In this document: piece by piece, positions 1 to 6,599 of the stretch | Layout of the letters: every line of letters begins with the position of its first letter | How positions within the stretch are numbered: position 1 is the stretch's first letter | Source: Chlamydiales bacterium | GTDB taxonomy: Bacteria > Chlamydiota > Chlamydiia > Chlamydiales > JAAKFR01 | Assembly (NCBI GenBank): GCA_022601535.1 | Contig: JAJACK010000001.1 | Span: 850,893 to 914,892 of the forward strand | Direction of reading: 5' to 3' | DNA: 64,000 nt | The notes under the pieces: model-generated | What the model was told of the DNA's origin: nothing | The model's database searches: none | What the model saw: the letters and a program-made list of their open reading frames with translations, nothing else | Position numbers and translations under genes: made by a program

Positions 1-141
1 CAAAGGTTCTGGTTCTTTTTTGGGAGGAGGAGAAGGGGGTGGTGATTTAGGAGTTTTCACTTCTTTGATTTTTTCAAGAGCAAAGGGGTGCTCCTTTTCT
101 TGGATATACCGTCTCAGATCGTGGGCGAGTTTACTTTTCAT
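1..141 (-). CDS. Hypothetical protein, 5' part only (runs off left edge)
   Basis: Reading leftward from an ATG at 139-141, an open frame continues to the window edge (47 codons seen). The visible N-terminus is basic and alpha-helical, with an HDLRRYIQEKEHPF stretch, and then becomes rich in Pro and Lys (KSPPPSPPPKKEPEP), like a linker between domains. The start overlaps the last 11 bases of the upstream gene, so the two are probably translationally coupled. No function can be assigned from this fragment; the real protein lies outside the window. Confidence 0.6.
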   Translation of the reverse strand, partial: MKSKLAHDLRRYIQEKEHPFALEKIKEVKTPKSPPPSPPPKKEPEPL

Positions 142-748
142 ATTGTCCAACTATGTCGAGGTGTTTGTTGATAGTGGGAAGGAGGTGACTAAATCCTCTC
201 TTTGAAAAACAGTGTGTTAAAAATTGCGATGCCTCTTTCACTCCATTTGAAAAAAAAGAGAGCACTTTTTTTGCTGTTGTCCCTTTTCCATAGATACGGT
301 CGATTGCTGTTTGTTTCCGGAGAAGGAAAAAAAGCAAAGGGCCATTTTTTTCATAAAAATGTATCTGCTCAAGAAGTTTTGCTGTGAAGATGAGCATCTC
401 TTTTTTTAGTCTCTCAAACGAAGCTTTAGGACACACCTCCTCTTTGTGTAGAGCGTATTGGCACTCTTTTGCTGCAAGAAGAGCTTCATCTAGAGGTGTT
501 TCAATTGTATGTATCGATGAAGCAGGTGGGATAAGTGAACAGTAGAAGCGCAATTTCCTAAGATGTCCAATCGGCCTCCCTAAGCCACATACACCTCGCC
601 AATGAGTGGAGGGATCTTCTTTTTCGCCAATAAGGTCTTGGAGCGATCCTTTGCTAGGAGACTTGGAAAGAACGTCTTGCGCAATTAGACATTCGTTTAG
701 AAGAAATTGGAGGAGAAGTGTTTCATCACACTTGTCACAATTTTGCAT
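131..748 (-). CDS. Hypothetical protein, 205 aa, in operon with a DTW-family gene
   Basis: A 205-residue open frame starting at ATG 746-748. Its start overlaps the 3' end of the DTW-family gene by 14 bp, and its end overlaps the next gene by 11 bp, so it is the middle member of a translationally coupled minus-strand trio. The protein is predicted mostly helical, has several Cys residues at the N-terminus (CDKC near residues 4-7) and shows no signal peptide or membrane segment. I do not recognise the family. The coupling suggests a cytoplasmic role linked to its neighbours, but that is inference. Confidence 0.7.
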   Translation of the reverse strand: MQNCDKCDETLLLQFLLNECLIAQDVLSKSPSKGSLQDLIGEKEDPSTHWRGVCGLGRPIGHLRKLRFYCSLIPPASSIHTIETPLDEALLAAKECQYALHKEEVCPKASFERLKKEMLIFTAKLLEQIHFYEKNGPLLFFLLRKQTAIDRIYGKGTTAKKVLSFFSNGVKEASQFLTHCFSKRGFSHLLPTINKHLDIVGQYEK

Positions 749-1193
749 GGGACAAGTTTAACAAACTCGTATGATTTTTTTCCAAAAAAGGTTCCTTCCA
801 ATAGTAATAATCGAGCAAATGCTCGTATGGCCTTCCCAAAATGAGATGAGCGACATAGAGAGCTTCGATAGAAGCAAGCCCTCCGGCTACATCTTGTTTT
901 CTCGGATACGCTGTCTTTATCGTAGAGGGCAAACTCCTAGGGGTGAGGGGAAGAGAGAGAGAGTCGTCCATTTTTTTTGCCAACCGCCATGTTCCATCTA
1001 ATAAGAGAAGTCCAAAGTCGCGATCTTCTGAGGTTAGAACAGGAGCATCCACTTTGAGGAGCAAATATCCTTCAAAAGAGGGAGGTTTTTGCAAAGGGTA
1101 GCGTAAAAAATGGAGGGAGGGGTCTTCCTCTAAGTGACGAAGACTACATTTTTTAAGGTTTTCTTTTCTGTGACGGATAATGATTGACTTCAT
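735..1193 (-). CDS. DTW/Tsr3-like aminocarboxypropyltransferase family protein
   Basis: The 152-residue protein has an LLLLDGTWRLAKKM segment (DGTW at residues 66-69) and a later SIEALYVAHLILG helix, both typical of the DTW/Tsr3 superfamily, which moves the aminocarboxypropyl group of S-adenosylmethionine onto RNA bases. The N-terminus (RHRKENLKKCSLRHLE) recalls Tsr3, the rRNA-modifying branch, more than the tRNA-modifying YfiP/TapT branch, but the assignment to branch is uncertain. A GTG 30 bases upstream (1221-1223) is an alternative start, but the family-like sequence begins at the ATG 1191-1193 and the GTG lies in the divergent promoter region. It is the first gene of a minus-strand operon. 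Confidence 0.65.
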   Translation of the reverse strand: MKSIIIRHRKENLKKCSLRHLEEDPSLHFLRYPLQKPPSFEGYLLLKVDAPVLTSEDRDFGLLLLDGTWRLAKKMDDSLSLPLTPRSLPSTIKTAYPRKQDVAGGLASIEALYVAHLILGRPYEHLLDYYYWKEPFLEKNHTSLLNLSHAKL

Positions 1194-1200
1194 AAAACTA

Positions 1201-1230
1201 TTGTAGAAAACAAAGTGTAACACATATATT
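1201..1230 (+). promoter_or_regulatory. Putative promoter for the thioredoxin genes
   Basis: TTGTAG (1201-1206), an 18-base spacer and TATATT (1225-1230) lie about 30 bases before the ATG of the first thioredoxin gene. The -10 match is good and the -35 match is partial. It sits between divergent genes, where a promoter is expected. Confidence 0.4.
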
Positions 1231-1260
1231 CACAGAAATGAAGCAAACAAGAGGTTCTAA

Positions 1261-1734
1261 ATGAAACTTTTTTCTACTCTACTCATTCTAGCGATCACAA
1301 CGGTAAATTTACATGCTCAAGAGGAGCAATCTCCACAGATGCAGACTCAAGGCAGCTCAATCCAATGGTTTACCGACTATCAGTCAGCTATGCAGATGGC
1401 ACAAAAAGAGCGAAAGCCTTTAATCCTATACTTTACAGGCTCTGATTGGTGTGGCTGGTGCAAGAAAATGGATAGCGAAATTTTCTCCTCACCAGAATTT
1501 ACATCAGCTGTCGGGTCAAAATTTATTTTTGTCAAACTCGACTTCCCAATGAACCAGAAGCTTCCTCAAGAGGAAATACAGCAAAATGCACAGTTAAAGC
1601 AACGTTACGGTGTGACTGGGTATCCAACGATTGTGATTGTCGATGCGTCAGGAGGATTTTTGGGGCAGACAGGCTATCGTTCTGGAGGTGGAAAGGCTTA
1701 CGCCAACTATCTCGACAGTTTTTTAGGAAAGTAG
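1261..1734 (+). CDS. Exported thioredoxin-fold oxidoreductase, DsbH-like
   Basis: A 157-residue protein with a Sec-type signal peptide (basic start, hydrophobic core, HA-QE cleavage region around residue 19) and a thioredoxin fold. The redox motif CGWC lies at residues 64-67 in a GSDWCGWCKKM context and the cis-proline at residues 121-122 (GYPT). It probably reduces or isomerises disulfides in the periplasm, which in chlamydiae matters for the cysteine-rich outer envelope. Order and type match the C. trachomatis CT780/DsbH class, recalled not searched. It is followed 14 bases later by a second, degenerate thioredoxin-like gene, probably co-transcribed. Confidence 0.85.
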   Translation: MKLFSTLLILAITTVNLHAQEEQSPQMQTQGSSIQWFTDYQSAMQMAQKERKPLILYFTGSDWCGWCKKMDSEIFSSPEFTSAVGSKFIFVKLDFPMNQKLPQEEIQQNAQLKQRYGVTGYPTIVIVDASGGFLGQTGYRSGGGKAYANYLDSFLGK

Positions 1735-1751
1735 TGACTTAGGAGAAAGTG

Positions 1752-2744
1752 ATGCTCTATCGGGTGATCTTGTTCATAGCAGCAGTCTTGTTTTTGCCAT
1801 GCCATGCTGATTTTCAGGTGGATTATGCAAAAGCTTTAGAGCAAGGGTGTAAGGAGAAAAAACCGCTCCTTCTTTTCTTCAATGGCTCTGATTGGTCAGG
1901 GCTTGGAATGAAGATGAAAAATGAGATTTTCCTCTCTTCTGAGTTCAAAAAAGAACTTGGAGACCGTTTGATTTGTGTCGAACTCGACTTTCCCAAGCAT
2001 CATGAGATCGATTCGGCCAAACAGCTACAAAATCGAAAACTAAAAGAGCAGTACCAGATCCGAGAGTTTCCCTCTCTTGTCATGATTGATTCATCAGAAA
2101 GGGTGATTCTACAGTTTGGTTATCTACCTGAAAGTGGAACGCAGTTTGCTCAAGACCTCCTCCGGTTCATCGATCAAGATCGTCAGCTCATCGCTCTTCT
2201 CGAACAAATCGACTCCCTCAAGGAGAGCGGGCTTCAACAAGGGTATGGATTGGCAGTGGAGCTACAGCAAGAGAGCGCAATCGATGCATTTTTAGTCGCA
2301 GGGAGCAAATGTGAGAGCCCCGCATTTTTTCTTATCCAACACTACCGCCGACTTGTTGAGGAAGGAAGAGAGAAAGAGCTCTATACCATGGGTGTAAAGG
2401 ACCGCCTTTTGCAACTCGATCCCAATAATAGCCAAGGCTACCTCTTCTCTCTTGCACTTATCGATTTTCAGTCCCGTTCCCGTTTTGATAGCACTCTTTC
2501 TGTTGAAGAGGTGATCAAGCCTTTAAAAGAGTACTTGGCGATGTTTGGTGAGAAGGATCAAGAAAATCGATGGCGGGTTGAAATGATGATTGCTCAATTC
2601 TACCTCGAGCATGATGAGTTAAACTCAGCACTGAAACATGCGGAGATCGCCTACAAACTTGCCCCAACAGAGAAGCAGGGAGAGATGAACCACTCCCTCC
2701 GCTACATCAAAGAGCAAGCCAGTCAGCTTGTCAACGCTCGGTAA
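1752..2744 (+). CDS. Exported thioredoxin-like protein without a CxxC, CT783-like
   Basis: A 330-residue protein: signal peptide at about 1-18, thioredoxin-like domain at about 20-130, then a helical C-terminal half that looks TPR-like near its end (ALKHAEIAYKLAPTEKQGEM). The segment that should carry CxxC reads GSDWSGLGMKM, so both cysteines are replaced (SGLG at 49-52), while the cis-proline FPSLVMID is kept. ATG 1752 is preferred over GTG 1749 because AGGAG at 1741-1745 is well spaced from it. The family is annotated as a disulfide isomerase in Chlamydia, but this copy cannot do thiol chemistry with that motif; a chaperone or binding role is more likely. The 3' end overlaps rnpA by 14 bp tail to tail. 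Confidence 0.8.
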   Translation: MLYRVILFIAAVLFLPCHADFQVDYAKALEQGCKEKKPLLLFFNGSDWSGLGMKMKNEIFLSSEFKKELGDRLICVELDFPKHHEIDSAKQLQNRKLKEQYQIREFPSLVMIDSSERVILQFGYLPESGTQFAQDLLRFIDQDRQLIALLEQIDSLKESGLQQGYGLAVELQQESAIDAFLVAGSKCESPAFFLIQHYRRLVEEGREKELYTMGVKDRLLQLDPNNSQGYLFSLALIDFQSRSRFDSTLSVEEVIKPLKEYLAMFGEKDQENRWRVEMMIAQFYLEHDELNSALKHAEIAYKLAPTEKQGEMNHSLRYIKEQASQLVNAR

Positions 2745-3042
2745 GCGAGAGAAGCTCTTCTTTGATCTCCTTAAAAGTTGCCGAAAGAGCATTTTTTTGA
2801 GGTGTGATATTGATCTGGATATTGGGAAGAGAAGACGTTCGAAATGCCTCCCGAACCAGACGTTTAAAACGATTCCGAAGATTAGATTTTCCAAAACGAC
2901 GAGAAACCGTCAGCCCAAGCTTTGGGTGTCTAGAAGGCAAGATATGAGCTTGAAGGTAATACCCAGACCGTCTCTTCCCATTTTTGGCAAGATAGCGGAA
3001 CTCGGATCGCTTGAGAATACGAGCGGTTTTAGAGAAGGTCAT
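2731..3042 (-). CDS. rnpA: Ribonuclease P protein component
   Basis: A 103-residue basic protein with the RnpA RNA-binding signature [13 protein letters not shown] (from about residue 56) and the preceding [11 protein letters not shown] segment. It is the protein cofactor of RNase P, which trims the 5' ends of pre-tRNAs. Its ATG (3040-3042) overlaps the stop codon of rpmH in an ATGA arrangement, the classic rpmH-rnpA pairing. The gene for the catalytic RNA (rnpB) is not in this window. Confidence 0.95.
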   Translation of the reverse strand: MTFSKTARILKRSEFRYLAKNGKRRSGYYLQAHILPSRHPKLGLTVSRRFGKSNLRNRFKRLVREAFRTSSLPNIQINITPQKNALSATFKEIKEELLSLTER

Positions 3043-3176
3043 ACAGCTGTGAGGCGATGACGACCATGCCGGCGACGGCGGTTTAAAATTTTTCTACCAC
3101 TTGCTGTCTTCATACGTGCACGAAATCCAACTGAAGATTTACGCTTTCGTTTACTCGGTTGATACGTTCTTTTCAT
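3039..3176 (-). CDS. rpmH: Ribosomal protein L34
   Basis: A 45-residue, very basic protein starting [13 protein letters not shown] and continuing with the family's [15 protein letters not shown] and [11 protein letters not shown] segments. It is a component of the 50S subunit. A clear AGGAG Shine-Dalgarno lies upstream on the minus strand (around 3182-3186). It is translationally coupled to rnpA by a 4-base overlap. Confidence 0.96.
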   Translation of the reverse strand: MKRTYQPSKRKRKSSVGFRARMKTASGRKILNRRRRHGRHRLTAV

Positions 3177-3200
3177 CTAAATTCTCCTAATTTGCATTCG

Positions 3201-3229
3201 ATCCTACCATCTTTTGGGGATTAAAACAA
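3201..3229 (-). promoter_or_regulatory. Putative promoter for rpmH-rnpA
   Basis: Read on the minus strand: TTGTTT (3229-3224), a 17-base spacer, and TAGGAT (3206-3201), 25 bases before the rpmH start codon. Spacing is ideal and each hexamer matches the vegetative sigma consensus only in part. It overlaps nothing coding and lies back to back with the rpmJ promoter. Confidence 0.42.
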
Positions 3230-3234
3230 GAGGG

Positions 3235-3263
3235 TTGCATAGAAATCTCTATTTCTGTAAAGT
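3235..3263 (+). promoter_or_regulatory. Putative promoter for rpmJ-rpsN
   Basis: TTGCAT (3235-3240), a 17-base spacer, and TAAAGT (3258-3263), 22 bases before the rpmJ ATG. The same TTGCAT -35 form with a 17-base spacer recurs before the Asp23-like gene and hprK. Confidence 0.45.
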
Positions 3264-3285
3264 GTCCACAAAACAAGGTAGAAAT

Positions 3286-3423
3286 ATGAAGGTAAAAGCA
3301 TCGATCAAAGCCGATCCCTCCAAAGGAGATAAACTTGTCCGTAGGAGAGGTCGACTCTATATCATCAACAAAAAAGACCCAAATCGTAAACAAAGACAAA
3401 AAGGACCCGCTCGAAAGAAGTAG
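3286..3423 (+). CDS. rpmJ: Ribosomal protein L36, zinc-free form
   Basis: A 45-residue basic protein starting [20 protein letters not shown] and ending in [11 protein letters not shown]. It belongs to the 50S subunit. The four zinc-binding residues (three Cys and one His) of the usual L36 are absent, as in the known chlamydial L36, and a C-terminal basic extension is present. It lies 6 bases before rpsN, so the two form one operon. Confidence 0.95.
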   Translation: MKVKASIKADPSKGDKLVRRRGRLYIINKKDPNRKQRQKGPARKK

Positions 3424-3429
3424 ACTATT

Positions 3430-3735
3430 ATGGCTAAAAAATCTTCTATTGCAAAACAACATCGACGAGAAAAGCTCGTCAAACTCAATAGGGACCGTCG
3501 TGATTCCCTTCGAGAAAAGAGTAAAAACATGAATTTATCTGAGGAAGAGCGTGAAGAAGCGCGTGTCTCTCTTAATAAGATGCGTCGCGACACCTCTCCT
3601 TCAAGACTGAAAAACCGGTGTAAGCTAACCGGCCGTCCCCACGCTTATTTGCGTAAATTTGGGGTCTCTAGAATTTGTTTTAGAGAGTTGGCCTCTATGG
3701 GAATGATCCCTGGTATTACCAAAGCTTCTTGGTAA
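3430..3735 (+). CDS. rpsN: Ribosomal protein S14, zinc-free form
   Basis: A 101-residue protein with the long, zinc-free S14 layout: basic N-terminus, internal insertion, and the conserved C-terminal [18 protein letters not shown] and [15 protein letters not shown] segments. It is a component of the 30S subunit. It follows rpmJ after 6 bases and is closed by a strong intrinsic terminator 29 bases downstream. The gene order matches the C. trachomatis CT786-CT787 pair. Confidence 0.96.
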   Translation: MAKKSSIAKQHRREKLVKLNRDRRDSLREKSKNMNLSEEEREEARVSLNKMRRDTSPSRLKNRCKLTGRPHAYLRKFGVSRICFRELASMGMIPGITKASW

Positions 3736-3763
3736 GTCTACATTTAGTTTCTAGACAGCCACT

Positions 3764-3800
3764 AAAAATAACAGAACCACCGTTCTGTTATTTTTTTTTA
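3764..3800 (+). terminator. Intrinsic terminator after rpmJ-rpsN
   Basis: A perfect 14-bp stem (3764-3777 with 3782-3795) around a 4-base loop CACC, the right arm running into a row of nine T residues (3791-3799). This is the strongest terminator in the window. Confidence 0.9.
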
Positions 3801-3919
3801 TGATAAAATAAAGGGTATGTCACCAATTACGACAGCTCTACGGCTTAAGAGATTTTTAAGGAAAAACTGCTCATCTACACCCCTGGGAAGGGGGCTCAGC
3901 TAGCTTTTAACGATACACT
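3801..3919. other. Intergenic gap with no supported gene
   Basis: Between the rpsN terminator and the GYF-domain gene. A 28-codon frame begins at ATG 3818 (MSPITTALRLKRF...) with an AAAGGG three bases upstream, but there is nothing else to support it. A CCCC-TGGGAA-GGGG hairpin lies near 3876-3889 without an adjoining T-run. No tRNA or known RNA gene is seen. Confidence 0.5.
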
Positions 3920-4330
3920 CTAGATTTTGTTGAATTCTTTTTTGAGATCGGGTAGGTCGTGGAGATGCTTCCACTCTTTCATCCCTTCTCCCCAAACTAG
4001 TGTTTTGTCTGTCAACGTTTTGTCTTGCCAGTTTTTCGCTATATGAGGAAATTCAAAAGGGCCACACTGCTCCTTGCTATGAGGATCTAAGTAGTACCAC
4101 ATCTTTAGCCAAGCCTCGCTCCTCTGTAGTTGAGGTGCTTTAGGAGCCGCTTTTGCCACAAATGGACGGCGAGGAAGGACAAAGAGCAAGATGACTCCAA
4201 AAATGCCTAAAAATAAGCCTATGAAGAACCAAAGAAAAGGCCTTCTCCCACGTCTTTTTGCAAAATGAGCAGAGAAGACACCGAAGAAGATCCAAAATAA
4301 AATAATATTCAAAAGTTGCATTATTCCCAT
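3920..4330 (-). CDS. Membrane-anchored GYF_2-domain protein
   Basis: About 136 residues: an N-terminal membrane region with two hydrophobic stretches (ILFWIFFGVF and FLWFFIGLFLGIFGVILLFVL) separated by a short basic loop, then a C-terminal domain of about 60 residues (WYYLDPHSKEQCGPFEF ... LVWGEGMKEWKHL) typical of the GYF_2/DUF4339 family. These domains are thought to bind proline-rich peptides. The frame stays open upstream of 4330, but that part overlaps the divergent Asp23-like gene, so the start is placed at ATG 4328-4330 (4319-4321 is the alternative). The function is unknown. Confidence 0.7.
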   Translation of the reverse strand: MGIMQLLNIILFWIFFGVFSAHFAKRRGRRPFLWFFIGLFLGIFGVILLFVLPRRPFVAKAAPKAPQLQRSEAWLKMWYYLDPHSKEQCGPFEFPHIAKNWQDKTLTDKTLVWGEGMKEWKHLHDLPDLKKEFNKI

Positions 4331-4344
4331 AACTTCACTATATT
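4316..4344 (+). promoter_or_regulatory. Putative promoter for the Asp23-like gene
   Basis: TTGCAT (4316-4321), an exact 17-base spacer, and TATATT (4339-4344), 22 bases before the ATG at 4367. A GAGGGA Shine-Dalgarno lies near 4353-4358. The -35 hexamer overlaps the 5' end of the divergent GYF-domain gene, so the two genes may affect each other's transcription. Confidence 0.55.
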
Positions 4345-4366
4345 TTAGCACATAGAGGGAATTTTT

Positions 4367-4819
4367 ATGAATGAAAAAGTAGACACAAAAGAATTTGAGC
4401 TTCCAAAAACGACCTTCAGTCACGATATTGAAACACGGGTTATTCAAATCATTATTTTAAATGCTTTGAATAAAGTTGGAGGGGTCACTCTCCTCGGTGG
4501 GAATTTGATAGATACCCTTTTAGGGCGTGAGATTGAGAGTGTAAAAGGGATTGTTGTTGAGCAAGATAGCAAGAATCATGTCGTTAAAGTGAAAGTTGAA
4601 GTGAACATGCACTACGGCGTTTCTATCCCCGATAAATCGGATGAGGTACAGAGCATTGTGGTGGAAGAGATCACTAAACTAACCGGACTTCATGTTGCAA
4701 CTGTGCATTTAGTCATCAAAGGGTTGGTTGCACCTGAATCGAAAGAAAAAGAAGAGGAAGAGATTTTCCCCGCCTCTTTGATTCAGGATGAAGAACTAGA
4801 AGAATTGAAAAATAGTTAA
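4367..4819 (+). CDS. Asp23/Gls24 family protein
   Basis: A 150-residue soluble protein with the Asp23/Gls24 (DUF322) pattern: an N-terminal helix, the VKVKVEVNMHYGVSIPD strand-turn segment and the IVVEEITKLTGLHVATVHLVIKGL segment near the C-terminus, then an acidic tail. In Firmicutes these proteins form membrane-associated assemblies linked to envelope stress. The next gene, 6 bases on, encodes a double-membrane-segment protein like AmaP, the Asp23 membrane anchor, which supports a similar complex here. The exact role in chlamydiae is not known. Confidence 0.85.
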   Translation: MNEKVDTKEFELPKTTFSHDIETRVIQIIILNALNKVGGVTLLGGNLIDTLLGREIESVKGIVVEQDSKNHVVKVKVEVNMHYGVSIPDKSDEVQSIVVEEITKLTGLHVATVHLVIKGLVAPESKEKEEEEIFPASLIQDEELEELKNS

Positions 4820-4825
4820 TCGACG

Positions 4826-5323
4826 ATGCGCTTAGAGAGCACTTTGATCTCATTGATTGCCCTTCTTCTTGGGACCCTCCTTTTCTTTACAGGACTCTTT
4901 TTAGTCATCCCCTTTTTTCAACTCAATCTGGTCTCTTATTTAGGAGGCCACCTTGTTTCGTTAGGCGTTTTGCTGATTTTTTTCTCAATGATTTTATTGA
5001 GCTGTTTCACTCTTCTTTGTAAGAGGCGGTATCTACTTGTTAAGATGGGTGGTGTTTCGATTCAGGATCGGGTATTTGCCGAAGTTGCACGGATGAGTAT
5101 TGCCCCTTTTTTTCCTGGGAAAGAGGTGAATTGCCGTTCGGTGATCCATGGAAAACGAAAGGTTGAAATTCTTGCCAATTTGCCGTATGTCAAGATAGAA
5201 GAGCAAGAGATGACTTTAGAGAAGATTGAAAAGACATTGGCCCTCACTCTTGCTCGTAGGTGTGGTTTAACGAGTGAATTTCTTTTAAATGTTAGTTTCC
5301 AAGAAAAAATACCCACGGCTTGA
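4826..5323 (+). CDS. AmaP-like membrane protein, partner of Asp23-like protein
   Basis: A 165-residue protein with two N-terminal transmembrane segments (about residues 8-30 and 40-66) followed by a soluble domain of about 95 residues with an alternating strand-helix pattern. Size, topology and position directly after an Asp23-like gene match the AmaP (alkaline shock response membrane anchor) type; sequence identity cannot be tested here. Its last 35 bases overlap the start of the purine permease gene. Confidence 0.6.
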   Translation: MRLESTLISLIALLLGTLLFFTGLFLVIPFFQLNLVSYLGGHLVSLGVLLIFFSMILLSCFTLLCKRRYLLVKMGGVSIQDRVFAEVARMSIAPFFPGKEVNCRSVIHGKRKVEILANLPYVKIEEQEMTLEKIEKTLALTLARRCGLTSEFLLNVSFQEKIPTA

Positions 5324-6599
5324 CTCTTTTTTTCAGCTAGAAGAGCGTAAAACAACGGTTTCGCGTGAAGTGATCGGTGGTCTCACCACATTCCTTACAA
5401 TGGCGTATGCCTTTGTGATCATCAGTGCAATGCTCGGGGAAAGCGGTCTTGATAAAGGTGGGGTGATGACAGCAACCCTGTTAACCGCTATTTTTGGAAC
5501 TTTTTATGTCGCTCTTTTTTCCAACTACCCAATTGCTGTCGCCCCAGGCCTGATCCTTGTCGCGTATGTCTCTCATAATTTAATTGGAAAAAATGGGTTG
5601 AATTGGGAAGTCGCTCTTGGAATTGTCTTTCTTGAAGGGTTTATTCTACTTTGTCTCAATATTTTAAAAATTCGAGAGTGGATTATTCACACTATTCCAG
5701 AGCCTCTTCGGTTGGGAACAACAGCTGGCTTAGGTCTTTTTCTTGCGCTCATTGGATTTAAACATGTGGTCGAAGCAACCCCGCTTATTTATGGCCTTGC
5801 CGGCTTAGGGTTGATTGTCACAGCTCTTTTGATGTTCTACCGCATTCCAGGAGCTTTTTTTCTCGGAATTTTACTCATTTGGTTTCTCGGTTTTTTGACA
5901 GGAATTGTTGATTGGGGAGGGATTGTTTCTTTCCCTCACTCTTTAGCTCCCACTCTTTTTAAACTCAAGATTCAGTCTGCTTTCCATCTCGACTATTTAG
6001 GTTTGATCATCTCGATTGTCTTGATGTCGCTGTTTGAATCGACAGGTGCTGTTCTTGCCCTTGGAGAAAAAGCAGGCTTAGTGGAAGAGCGGGGAAAGAC
6101 GTGTTATCTCCCTTCAGTCTCTCGCCTCTTTTACTGCGATTCAACAAGCTCGATGATGGCCTCTTTTTTAGGGACGACATCGGCAAAATTTTACCTTGAG
6201 TCAGCTGCAGGAATTGGAGCTGGGGGAAGAACAGGTTTAACAGCGCTTGTAACAGCTATCGCATTTTGCTCCCTTTTCTTCTTTTTTCCTCTGCTCACGT
6301 CGATTCCTCTTTTTGCAACAACACCTGCTTTAGTGATTATTGGGGGATCGATGGTCGTGATGATCAAAGGGTTGAAATGGAGCGATCCCACCGATTGGAT
6401 TCCAGCGGTATTAACCCTAATCTTTATTCCCGCAACATTGAATATTGCAGCAGGAATTGGAGTGGGATATGTGACATACTCTGTTTTGAAATTGGTCACC
6501 AAAAAACAAAATCAAGTGCATGGATTTTCTTGGATCATTGCAGCTCTTTTCTTTGTTTGGTTTCTATTTTCTTTAAATTTTCGAGGTCTCGCTTGGTGA
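5289..6599 (+). CDS. Purine (guanine/hypoxanthine) permease, AzgA-type NCS2 family
   Basis: A 436-residue polytopic membrane protein with 12-14 hydrophobic segments. It carries AzgA-family landmarks: LEERKTTVSREVIGGLTTFL near the start, ANYP-like FSNYPIAVAPG, SLFESTGAVLALGEKAGL, and LESAAGIGAGGRTGL. These mark a proton-coupled purine importer in the inner membrane, useful to an intracellular organism that scavenges host bases. The motif after PIAVAPG reads LILVAYV rather than the usual MGLNAYF, so substrate range may differ. The ATG at 5289 lies inside the preceding gene (35-bp overlap), and the 3' end overlaps uvrC tail to tail by 65 bp. Confidence 0.85.
   Translation: MLVSKKKYPRLDSFFQLEERKTTVSREVIGGLTTFLTMAYAFVIISAMLGESGLDKGGVMTATLLTAIFGTFYVALFSNYPIAVAPGLILVAYVSHNLIGKNGLNWEVALGIVFLEGFILLCLNILKIREWIIHTIPEPLRLGTTAGLGLFLALIGFKHVVEATPLIYGLAGLGLIVTALLMFYRIPGAFFLGILLIWFLGFLTGIVDWGGIVSFPHSLAPTLFKLKIQSAFHLDYLGLIISIVLMSLFESTGAVLALGEKAGLVEERGKTCYLPSVSRLFYCDSTSSMMASFLGTTSAKFYLESAAGIGAGGRTGLTALVTAIAFCSLFFFFPLLTSIPLFATTPALVIIGGSMVVMIKGLKWSDPTDWIPAVLTLIFIPATLNIAAGIGVGYVTYSVLKLVTKKQNQVHGFSWIIAALFFVWFLFSLNFRGLAW

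Noticed and set aside
3801-3919. Possible small RNA or tRNA after rpsN
   Set aside because: The G/C hairpin has no T-run and no cloverleaf or known RNA motif can be drawn.
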